Part shown: positions 51,923-59,668 of the stretch, one piece after another
Layout of the letters: each line of letters opens with the position of its first letter
Numbering within the stretch: position 1 is the stretch's first letter
Source of the DNA: a virus
Virus record (IMG/VR): IMGVR_UViG_3300028197_001024
Coordinates: 1 to 64,000 of that record
Reading direction: 5' to 3' (one strand)
DNA length: 64,000 nt
Notes under the pieces: model-generated
Told to the model about the DNA's origin: nothing
The model's database searches: none
Seen by the model: the letters and a program-made list of their open reading frames with translations, nothing else
Translations under genes and position numbers: made by a program

Positions 51923-52181
51923 TTACATTCTTACACAGGAAATAGAGCAAGGAGAAAGAATAACTGATAGTGGATTAATTATTCCTGAAGAAAAATATAA
52001 TAGGATAGCTTTAGTAATTGAGGCATCCAATAACCTTGAGGTAAAGAAAGGTGATAAAATAGTAAAAACAATAGGCAAGGGTACTGAATACACGTTTGAT
52101 GGAAATAAGTTTGAAATCCTTCATATAAATCATATTCTTGCTGTAATAGAAGAAGATGGCACAGAAACCACAAGCACCTAG
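51912..52181 (+). CDS. GroES-like co-chaperonin
   Basis: About 90 aa; start candidates at 51894, 51906 and 51912, all inside the end of gp16. YILTQEIEQGERITDSGLII, then PEEKYN, VIEASNNLEVKKGDKIV, a GKGTEYTFDGNKFEIL strand and ILAVIEEDG follow GroES strand order including the TxSGLIIP mobile-loop flank and the final dI-AV strand. T4 gp31 replaces GroES to fold gp23, so an analogous role is plausible. It overlaps gp17 by 26 bases. Confidence 0.75.
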   Translation: MKNDYILTQEIEQGERITDSGLIIPEEKYNRIALVIEASNNLEVKKGDKIVKTIGKGTEYTFDGNKFEILHINHILAVIEEDGTETTST

Positions 52182-53973
52182 CGCAGGATTTGATTTTAAT
52201 GTTGGTAAAGCTAAACAAGCATTTTCATGGTCAAGTGAAAGTGTGGAACAGTTAATGTTTGCAATAGAAGAAGGCTATAAACCTGCTTCTACTCCATTCT
52301 ATGAAGGTAATCCTAATTTAAGAAAAGGTAATATTGTATTTAATTATTCTTCTGAAGAAATAAAAGAAATTAAAAAGTGTGCAAAAGATATTGTATACTT
52401 TGCAAATACATATTGTACTGTAATGACCGATCATGGTTTACAGACAATTAATTTAAGACCTTATCAGGAAGATATGTTAAGGCAATTTCAAGCAGAAAGA
52501 TTTAATGTATGTTTAGCAAGTAGACAAGTAGGTAAAACAATTTGCTCATCTATTTTTATTGCTTGGTATTCATTATTTAATTTTGATAAGAATTCTTTAA
52601 TACTTTCAAACAAAGGCGCAACTACAAGAGAAATTATTGATAAAGGTAAAACTATATTAGAGCATCTACCTTTCTTTTTAAAACCTGGTACACTTAAATG
52701 GGATGTATTTAATTCTAAGTTTGATAACGGTTGTAGAATAATTGGTCAGACAACTACAAAGAAAGCAGCAATCGGTTTTACTATTCATTTATTATTTATG
52801 GATGAGTTTGCGCATATACCTGCAAACTTTGTTGATACTTTTTATGAAAACGTGTATCCAACGGTATCCGCATCAACAAACTCAAAAGTAATAATAACAA
52901 GTACACCTAATGGCTTTAATAAATTCTATGACATATATACTGCTGCTGATAAAGGATTAAGTGAATATACACCATTCCGAGTTGATTGGTGGGATGTACC
53001 TGGAAGAGATGACGCATGGATGAAGCAAGAAGTTGCTAACTTAGGTAGTGATGAAGCATTCAATAGACAATATGGAAATCAGTTTATAGCAGGATCATCA
53101 TTACTATTAGGTGCTGATAGCCTTAAAAAATTAACAACAAATCAAATAGATTTTGTACATAGAGAAGTAATTGAGTTTGAAGATGAGCAAGTAGATTATT
53201 CTGGTTTACTATGGGATCCTAGTTTTAATTTAGATGATGCTGAAGAAGATGAAAATTACTGGTGTTTTTCTGTTGATATTGCTGAAGGTACTGGTGGTGA
53301 TTATTCTATTATAAATATCTTTAAGATAGAACTTATGGATGAAGCAGATTGGAAAAAGGTTACATCCCCAGGTAGCTTTATTGATTTTTATAGAATTAGA
53401 CAGGTTGGAAGATTTAGAAGCAATGACCATACTATTGAAGAATTTGCAAAAGCTCTTTATATTTTAGCTTATGATGTTTTTTACTCTGAAAATGTAAAAC
53501 TAATTATTGAGTGGAATTTATTTGGGGGTGAATTAATAAAAAGAATGGAAACCGTATTTCCGCAGAGAAATGATTTTGATGAAGAATCTGTTGTAAAGTT
53601 TAAGCACCGAATAGATGCTAAAACAAAACAATTTGGTTTAAAGGTTAAAAAAGATAACAAACCTATATTTTGTCAAAACTTTAAAAAATATATTACACAA
53701 AATAGAATTATATTAAAAGATAAGCAAACCGTTTATGAAGCAGCAACATTTGGTAAGTTACCGAATGGCACATATGCTGGGCAATTAGGTCATGATGATC
53801 TAATAATGACATGCATAAATAGTTCTGAATTCTTTTTTACATTAGACTTTTCCGATTTTGCTGAAGAGATTCATGATGTGGCTGAGCAGAATGTTCAAGA
53901 TAAAATTGATACTATCTTAGAGCAAGATGCAAAAGGAGGCCAGCTGAATTTTGATATCTATGACTTAGTATAA
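52156..53973 (+). CDS. gp17: Terminase large subunit (gp17)
   Basis: A 605-aa packaging ATPase-nuclease (T4 gp17 is 610). Walker A is ASRQVGKTI (~120), Walker B LLFMDEFAHIP, coupling motif ITSTPNG. The RNase H-fold nuclease has DIAEGTGGDYSII, EWNLFGGELI and a late GQLGHDDLIM with its catalytic Asp. It starts inside the GroES-like gene, so expression of gp16, chaperonin and gp17 is coupled. Confidence 0.95.
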   Translation: MAQKPQAPSAGFDFNVGKAKQAFSWSSESVEQLMFAIEEGYKPASTPFYEGNPNLRKGNIVFNYSSEEIKEIKKCAKDIVYFANTYCTVMTDHGLQTINLRPYQEDMLRQFQAERFNVCLASRQVGKTICSSIFIAWYSLFNFDKNSLILSNKGATTREIIDKGKTILEHLPFFLKPGTLKWDVFNSKFDNGCRIIGQTTTKKAAIGFTIHLLFMDEFAHIPANFVDTFYENVYPTVSASTNSKVIITSTPNGFNKFYDIYTAADKGLSEYTPFRVDWWDVPGRDDAWMKQEVANLGSDEAFNRQYGNQFIAGSSLLLGADSLKKLTTNQIDFVHREVIEFEDEQVDYSGLLWDPSFNLDDAEEDENYWCFSVDIAEGTGGDYSIINIFKIELMDEADWKKVTSPGSFIDFYRIRQVGRFRSNDHTIEEFAKALYILAYDVFYSENVKLIIEWNLFGGELIKRMETVFPQRNDFDEESVVKFKHRIDAKTKQFGLKVKKDNKPIFCQNFKKYITQNRIILKDKQTVYEAATFGKLPNGTYAGQLGHDDLIMTCINSSEFFFTLDFSDFAEEIHDVAEQNVQDKIDTILEQDAKGGQLNFDIYDLV

Positions 53974-53989
53974 AAAGTTACAGGTAGTT

Positions 53990-54001
53990 GGATATATAAA
54001 A
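53990..54001 (+). promoter_or_regulatory. Late-type motif GGATATATAAAA
   Basis: Lies 38 bases before the sheath ATG, the longest spacing of the set; second base G. Confidence 0.45.
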
Positions 54002-54027
54002 AAAGCAAATAAAAAAAATAATATAAG

Positions 54028-57000
54028 ATGGCACTAGATCCGAAAATCGCTTCGATTAAAGCAGCAGGTACTTACAGATTTGAATTTGATAAATCTCAAG
54101 TAGTTAGTATTCCTGCTAATCAGACAAGATTAATTGTCGGTTTCTCTAAAACAGGTCCTTTTAATACTCCGGTATTTGTACCTGACACCTCATTCTTTAA
54201 ACAAGTATATGGTGATATTGACAGAAACTTAGAAAGAAAGGACTCATTTTTCCACAGAAGCTGTTTAGCTGCATTGGAAAGAGGACCAATTCTTGCACTT
54301 AATCTATTAAACTTAACAGCTGCCGATAAGGTAGAGTATATTAAATTTGGTACAGCAGCAACGCCTGAAGTTCAGGATAATGCTGGAGCCTTAGGAGAAT
54401 ATCAAAAAATGTACAACAGAGATAAATTCTTTTATCCTGATTCAGATTCATTCTTAGACAATGTAGGTGCAAATAAATTACAATTTAGTTCTTCAACTAC
54501 TAATGATTTATTGGACTTTACTAATTTAGGACAAAATCCCGTTTCAGTTATTGTAAGAAAAGCATCAGCTGCAAACTCTACCGGTTTTAATGTAACCGCA
54601 GAACAATGGTATGGTGCTGCAAATGTACCAGGTTATTTAAATAAAGATAGTTTAGTATCTGACTTCTTAGTAGATGTATTTTTAATAGACGGAAACTTTG
54701 GTGGAGATTTTTCTTCGGCAACTCCTTATGAAAGGTTTGTAGCAGATCCAATATTCCAAACATATTTTGATAAGACACAAGGATTAAAAAGAAAATTCTT
54801 TGATGCTGATTCAACTGATACTAAAATTGCTGAATTCTTTAATGAATCAGAAGTTAATGTAATTGCAACTTATACTGCATCATTGCTTCCTAACTTTACA
54901 GATTTATTAGGTAATAACCTTTTCGTGGAAAAAGTTATTAATGCTGATACGGCAAGTACAGGTATATTCGTCGCAGTAAATGAAGATTTATTTGATGGTG
55001 ATACATTAATTGATGGTGTTGCAGGTGGAATTGATTTAATAGGTCATAACCTTGAATATACTCAAGCTACTTCAATCCAAGATGATGTTAGATTCTTATC
55101 TTATGGTGGATCTATTGTATCTGACTTAAGTTATGCAGGTACTGGGGTAACTCCTAATACTACAACACAAACTACAGAGCTTATTTCATCAACAACAGTA
55201 ACAAGCGGAGAAATCCAAATACAAGTTCAGGGTACTGCAGGTGATGCGTTATTTGATGCATTCTCTACCTTTACCCCAAATTCTGCCACAGCGGTAGGAA
55301 CTTATATACTTGTAGCAGGTAAAGGATATGTTCCAGTAACATCTGTTCAAATTATAGGTAATACTGTTACCTTATTATTATCGGATGCAGGTGGTGTAAT
55401 AGATACAGACTTTCCAACTGCGGCTGCAACTTATACTTATATAAATGAAGCTGACTTTGGTTTTGTAACTGATCAAGTACCAGTTGCTGACTCTGCCAGT
55501 TCAAATATTATAGGTGGATATGGTTCAGCATTATATAGTCAATTTGCAAACGGTACTTTAACCGATGGTGATGAAGCTGTATTTGTAGATTCATTTGGAA
55601 CTCAATATTCTTCATGGTTAGTATTTAATGCTATAAACTATGGATTCGTTCATACTGCTAATCCAACAACATTAGGAACTACAATTGCTATAACAGATCC
55701 AGATTACTATTTACCATCTGTTGCTGTTACTCCTTATGAGGAAGATGCATTTAATAATGTAACACCACATAGTGAATTTAATTTAGGTCCAAATGGAACA
55801 TTTTTAAATTCTGATGCCGTTGCATATGCTAATGGAATATTTGGAATTCAAACACTAAAAGGTGCAAATAATGTTTCTATAGATATTATTTCAGATTCAT
55901 TAACTGAAACTGGATTAAAACCTAACCAAGTATTAATAGCATCTGATAATCCTGATGCTGCTGATGTTAAGGTTGGAAATTATTTAGTACATTTTGAAGG
56001 TGATGTTAATACCCCACACTCAAGGTTAACAAGAATTAATGTTGTACAAGGTGGATTAACAAATGCTGAATATAGTACTATTCCTGGAAACAAAACTGCA
56101 CTGTTAGTAACATGTCAAAGTGAAATATCAACAACAACTGCTGCAGGTATTGTTAAAGTAGAATTATACTACCCAATAGATGCATGGGTTGATTACTTAA
56201 ATGTATTTACATTAGATGGTTTTAAATTAACTGCTAATCATGTACCTAATGGAACTAATGATAGACAAGTTGAAATCTTAAATGGTACTTTAAATGGAAC
56301 TAATTTATTTAAAGCATTAACTGATAGAGATGTAATTAACTTTAGATATATTGTAGATACATTCGGAAACGGTATTGAAAGTGGATCTAAAAACATCTAT
56401 ACAGTATTAGCTTCTACTAGAAAGAATGCATTCGCAATACTGAATGCTCCATCTGCTAAAGACTTTAAGAGTAATTTAGATCCAACGTTTAAAGATCTAA
56501 CTGGAAGTTTATCATCTAAGTTTATATCTGAAGGTGGTGATCTTGCAAAGAATCCAACAATAAGATACTCATTACCTTCACCAACACAAGGTGCAAGTTT
56601 CGGAGCATTCTATTATCCGTTTATTACTGTTAGGGATTTAGGAAGAAATATAAATGTTGTACCAGCTGCATACGTTTCAAATAACTTTATTGCAAAATAT
56701 GAAAACGCTTTACCGTGGTCATTAGTTGCAGGAGTTCGTAGAGGTGTTGTAGGTGGAACAGGAGTTGTAGGATTAGAGATTAATCTTGGAAAAGAGGACA
56801 GAGAATTCTTAGAACCATTTGGATTAAATCCAATTGTATTCCAAAGTGGAACTGGTCCAACAATCTTTGCAAATAAAACTGCACAGCAGGTTACAAAATC
56901 TGCTTTAAGTTCTATTAACTGTAGAGAGGTTGTAATTTACATCCAAGATGGTATTGAAGCAATTCTTAAAAACTATCTATTCGAATTTAATACAGCACAA

Positions 57001-57234
57001 ACTAGATTAGAAATTAAAACACTTGCTGACAATTTCTTAGCAACGGTTCAAAATGATGATGGTGTTTATGATTATAAAAACGTAATGGATGAAACTAATA
57101 ATACACCAGAAGTTATTGATCAAAATGTAGGTATCTTAGATACATATATTGAACCAGTAAGAGGAATGGAAATTCTCGTACAGAGAACTACAATTCTTAA
57201 GACAGGTGCTATTAGTGCAGGAAATTTTGAATAA
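54028..57234 (+). CDS. gp18: Contractile tail sheath protein (gp18), enlarged
   Basis: A 1068-aa protein, while T4 gp18 is 659. The N-terminal sheath part (RFEFDKSQVVSIPANQTRLI, FSKTGPFNTPVFV) and C-terminal part (SFGAFYYPFITVRDLGRNIN, LPWSLVAGVRRGV, PVRGMEILVQRTTI) are clear. In between, ~200-800, there are several extra beta-rich stretches, probably surface domains on the sheath. The extra domains could bind receptors or stabilise the tail. Adjacent tube gene as in T4. Confidence 0.93.
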   Translation: MALDPKIASIKAAGTYRFEFDKSQVVSIPANQTRLIVGFSKTGPFNTPVFVPDTSFFKQVYGDIDRNLERKDSFFHRSCLAALERGPILALNLLNLTAADKVEYIKFGTAATPEVQDNAGALGEYQKMYNRDKFFYPDSDSFLDNVGANKLQFSSSTTNDLLDFTNLGQNPVSVIVRKASAANSTGFNVTAEQWYGAANVPGYLNKDSLVSDFLVDVFLIDGNFGGDFSSATPYERFVADPIFQTYFDKTQGLKRKFFDADSTDTKIAEFFNESEVNVIATYTASLLPNFTDLLGNNLFVEKVINADTASTGIFVAVNEDLFDGDTLIDGVAGGIDLIGHNLEYTQATSIQDDVRFLSYGGSIVSDLSYAGTGVTPNTTTQTTELISSTTVTSGEIQIQVQGTAGDALFDAFSTFTPNSATAVGTYILVAGKGYVPVTSVQIIGNTVTLLLSDAGGVIDTDFPTAAATYTYINEADFGFVTDQVPVADSASSNIIGGYGSALYSQFANGTLTDGDEAVFVDSFGTQYSSWLVFNAINYGFVHTANPTTLGTTIAITDPDYYLPSVAVTPYEEDAFNNVTPHSEFNLGPNGTFLNSDAVAYANGIFGIQTLKGANNVSIDIISDSLTETGLKPNQVLIASDNPDAADVKVGNYLVHFEGDVNTPHSRLTRINVVQGGLTNAEYSTIPGNKTALLVTCQSEISTTTAAGIVKVELYYPIDAWVDYLNVFTLDGFKLTANHVPNGTNDRQVEILNGTLNGTNLFKALTDRDVINFRYIVDTFGNGIESGSKNIYTVLASTRKNAFAILNAPSAKDFKSNLDPTFKDLTGSLSSKFISEGGDLAKNPTIRYSLPSPTQGASFGAFYYPFITVRDLGRNINVVPAAYVSNNFIAKYENALPWSLVAGVRRGVVGGTGVVGLEINLGKEDREFLEPFGLNPIVFQSGTGPTIFANKTAQQVTKSALSSINCREVVIYIQDGIEAILKNYLFEFNTAQTRLEIKTLADNFLATVQNDDGVYDYKNVMDETNNTPEVIDQNVGILDTYIEPVRGMEILVQRTTILKTGAISAGNFE

Positions 57235-57249
57235 GAGAAAACTAAAAGA

Positions 57250-57261
57250 GAATATATAAAA
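57250..57261 (+). promoter_or_regulatory. Late-type motif GAATATATAAAA
   Basis: Lies 25 bases before the tail-tube ATG, 13 bases after the sheath stop TAAG. Confidence 0.5.
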
Positions 57262-57274
57262 AAAATAAAATAAT

Positions 57275-57829
57275 ATGCCACTACCACATTATACCCAATC
57301 AAGGGCCAGTAGCCAAAGGTACGAACCTGTTCAGCCTAACCTATTCGAGGTGACTGTATTTTCACCATTAGGAGATGATACGGGTTTAATCTTGGAGCAA
57401 GTTAAAACTATCGGGGGTTTAAATAACTTAAATCCTGCTGTAGATGCAATAGGACAGAAATATAAATTTGCTGACCGTTCATTTGCAAGTATGCCAGCTT
57501 CCACAGTTATGGATCTGACTGTTAACTTTAGTCTTAACTTAAATGAAGCTAACGAAAATTACATTTACAATACATTCCGTAATTGGTATAAATTAATCTA
57601 TGATCCATTGACTGGTGAAATGGGATTAAAGAAAGACTATGTTGGAAGTATGATCATTGTACAATATAACAGAGCAGGTGATGTTTTCAGAAAGATCACA
57701 TGTAAAGATGTATTCCCTACAGGTCAACCTGATTTTGTAGATGAATTAAGTTATGAAACTCCAGACGCAGTTGATTTAACAATGACTTATCGTTGTGATC
57801 ACTGGGTTGAAGAAAATGTAGGAGCATAA
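57275..57829 (+). CDS. gp19: Tail tube protein (gp19)
   Basis: A 184-aa protein (T4 gp19 is 163). NLFEVTVFSP, MPASTVMDLTVNFSLNLNEA, NYIYNTFRNWYKLIYDPLTG and FRKITCKDVFPTG are tube-family features. It polymerises into the inner tail tube inside gp18. A strong terminator follows, which would uncouple it from the GIY-YIG gene. Confidence 0.92.
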   Translation: MPLPHYTQSRASSQRYEPVQPNLFEVTVFSPLGDDTGLILEQVKTIGGLNNLNPAVDAIGQKYKFADRSFASMPASTVMDLTVNFSLNLNEANENYIYNTFRNWYKLIYDPLTGEMGLKKDYVGSMIIVQYNRAGDVFRKITCKDVFPTGQPDFVDELSYETPDAVDLTMTYRCDHWVEENVGA

Positions 57830-57850
57830 TAAACTCTTAAATATTTTTAT

Positions 57851-57878
57851 AAAAACTGGCTTTAGGGCCAGTTTTTTT
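57851..57878 (+). terminator. Intrinsic terminator after the tube gene
   Basis: Perfect 10-bp stem AAAAACTGGC/GCCAGTTTTT, loop TTTAGG, with extra T residues. Ends the sheath-tube transcript. Confidence 0.9.
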
Positions 57879-57888
57879 GTCTTCACTC

Positions 57889-57900
57889 TAATATATATTA
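57889..57900 (+). promoter_or_regulatory. Late-like motif TAATATATATTA
   Basis: Lies 33 bases before the GIY-YIG ATG. It is palindromic and a poor match to the late consensus. Confidence 0.3.
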
Positions 57901-57921
57901 TAAATTATATAATCTAAACAT

Positions 57922-58392
57922 ATGACAATCTTTAAAGTAATTAATGAAACAGATGGAAAGGTTTATGTAGGTTATTCGATTAATGATAATCCTAATAATT
58001 TAGGGGCAGGTAAATATATTAAAAGAGCAGTTAAAGATTTTGGAACAAGATCTTTTCAAAAAACTATTCTTGAAGAATTTGAATCTGAAGAATCATTAAG
58101 CCATATAATGGAAAGGCTAGAATTTTGGATAAAAAATTATAAAGCTGATAATCCTAAATATGGATATAACGAAAGCGTACAGGAATTAATTCCACAAAAA
58201 AAGAGACTTACAAAAAAATTACAAGTACTCTTAACACCAGAAGATGAAGATAATTTAAATGCAATTATCATTGAAAAATCAATGGAAAATAAATCAAAAC
58301 CGTTGCCTGTATCCAGGTATGTAAGACAATTAATTGTCGAGCATATAGTAGAGGAAACAGCACCTGAAAAACAATTAATAAAAACTAAATAA
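57922..58392 (+). CDS. GIY-YIG endonuclease with C-terminal DNA-binding region
   Basis: A 156-aa protein. The GIY-YIG domain covers ~1-85: TIFKVINETDGKVYVGYS gives the first two strands, LGAGKYIKRAVKDFG the helix, ILEEFESEESL and MERLEFWIKNY the region with catalytic Glu, and YGYNES the end, as in I-TevI-type enzymes. The first GIY Tyr is replaced by Phe. Residues ~95-150 (LLTPEDEDNLNAIIIEKS; SRYVRQLIVEHIV) resemble a ribbon-helix-helix or similar binding module. It sits between tail genes with its own flanks, as expected for a free-standing mobile nuclease. Confidence 0.7.
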   Translation: MTIFKVINETDGKVYVGYSINDNPNNLGAGKYIKRAVKDFGTRSFQKTILEEFESEESLSHIMERLEFWIKNYKADNPKYGYNESVQELIPQKKRLTKKLQVLLTPEDEDNLNAIIIEKSMENKSKPLPVSRYVRQLIVEHIVEETAPEKQLIKTK

Positions 58393-58394
58393 TT

Positions 58395-59402
58395 ATGAGT
58401 AGTCACGAAGACAACATTAAGAAAGAATTTGAGGCGGCTGAAGGTATAGTAGATACTAAGGCTGAAGTAAAAACAACAAATGCCGATGGTAAAATTACCG
58501 ACTTAGGCAAGGTAGATACTAGTAGAGGTTCTGGTGTAACATCAATAGATGATCCAGAAATACAAAGAATACAATCTTTGACTGGTTATGTTAAATTAGA
58601 TTTATCAATTTTTCCATCAGGTGGACAATTTTATAGAGAAGATTTTGAAATTCATATCAGAGCCGCAAGAGTTGGTGAGATTAGAGAATTTTCTACATTA
58701 GATGAAGAAAACATTTTAGATGTGGATGAAAAGCTAAACTCACTTCTAGTGAACTGTACAAAAATTATGTATGGTAACCAAAGAGGATCGTATAGAGATG
58801 TATTAGAAGAAGATAGAATATATCTAATCCTATCTATTAGGGAACTAACCTTTAAGGATGGTGAAAATAAACTGATGATGCCAGTTGGAAAAAAGAATTG
58901 TAAAACAGGAACTTGTAAATCACAAGAATCCGTCGAACTTAGAACAGGTAATCTTCAATTTAATGATAAAGATGATTTATTAGAAAAGTATTATGATTAT
59001 GAAAATAAATGTTTTACTATTCCAACTAAAAGTCATGGATCATTAACTATTGCACCACCAACAATTGGTGTAATGAGAGCTATTACAGATTGGATACGAA
59101 AAAGAGAAGAAGAAAATAAACCTTGGGATAAATCATCACTAGGTATTTTACCTTACATTCAAAGAGAATGGCGAGGATTTAATGATAAAGAAATATTTTC
59201 AGCCATTACAAATTTTCAAGGTTGGGATGCTAGCAAATTTTCAGTTATTTATAGATTAGTTGAAAAAGCAAAAATAGGAGTAAAGCCGGAATTTGCATTT
59301 CCGTGTGAAAGCTGTGGTGAGGAGGTCGCAGTCCCGCTCACGTTTCCCGGCGGGATCAAAGCTCTCTTTATTATTCAAGATATCTCTTCTGAACTTTTAT
59401 AA
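58395..59402 (+). CDS. Baseplate hub assembly-type protein (gp26-like)
   Basis: A 335-aa protein beginning two bases after the GIY-YIG stop. FPSGGQFYREDFEIHIRAAR, ILSIRELTFKDGENKLMMPV, IAPPTIGVMRAITDWIRKRE and a C-terminal CESCGEEVAVPLTFPGGIKA region look like the T4 baseplate protein family (gp26; PF12322-like, from memory). The last 35 codons are abnormally GC-rich. The stop lies in an overlap with a second open frame (+1) that continues the helical tail, so a frameshifted longer product is possible. Confidence 0.55.
   Translation: MSSHEDNIKKEFEAAEGIVDTKAEVKTTNADGKITDLGKVDTSRGSGVTSIDDPEIQRIQSLTGYVKLDLSIFPSGGQFYREDFEIHIRAARVGEIREFSTLDEENILDVDEKLNSLLVNCTKIMYGNQRGSYRDVLEEDRIYLILSIRELTFKDGENKLMMPVGKKNCKTGTCKSQESVELRTGNLQFNDKDDLLEKYYDYENKCFTIPTKSHGSLTIAPPTIGVMRAITDWIRKREEENKPWDKSSLGILPYIQREWRGFNDKEIFSAITNFQGWDASKFSVIYRLVEKAKIGVKPEFAFPCESCGEEVAVPLTFPGGIKALFIIQDISSELL
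59332..59355 (+). other. GC-rich RNA stem-loop near the hub-gene end
   Basis: TCCCGC/GCGGGA stem with loop TCACGTTTCCCG. It lies in a run of codons rare in this phage (CCG, CTC, ACG, CCC, GGC, GGG) and about 40 bases before the possible slip site. An AGGAGGT occurs just upstream (59320-59326). Confidence 0.55.
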
Positions 59403-59427
59403 AGTACGAGTACTATTATTAGAAAAG

Positions 59428-59652
59428 TTGCATCTCCAGCCTTCAGAGCTGGATTTGCTTCCTTTCTATGAGTATGAATATACTTTAGAAATGTTTAATG
59501 AGATTCTCAAGGATCGTAACGACGAGGATAAACAGAATACTCAATCCTATTCGGATAAATATAATACGGACAGCATGTCTAAGTCTATGAATAAACAGAT
59601 GAGCTCATTTAAAACTCCATCTATGCCAAAGATTAGTATGCCGAAGTTCTGA
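59428..59652 (+). CDS. Hub protein extension or gp51-like small protein (start unclear)
   Basis: The frame is open back to 59293 but has no ATG before 59491. The sequence LEKLHLQPSELDLLPFYEYE, then YTLEMFNEILKDRNDEDK, looks conserved upstream of that ATG. Options are a TTG start at 59428, a late ATG at 59491 giving 53 aa, or +1 frameshifting from the upstream hub gene at CTT-TTA-TAA (59394-59402). The tail is rich in Ser, Lys, Met and Pro (KTPSMPKISMPKF). I favour frameshifting, but it is unproven. Confidence 0.5.
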   Translation: MHLQPSELDLLPFYEYEYTLEMFNEILKDRNDEDKQNTQSYSDKYNTDSMSKSMNKQMSSFKTPSMPKISMPKF

Positions 59653-59668
59653 TAAATAAATAGATTGA

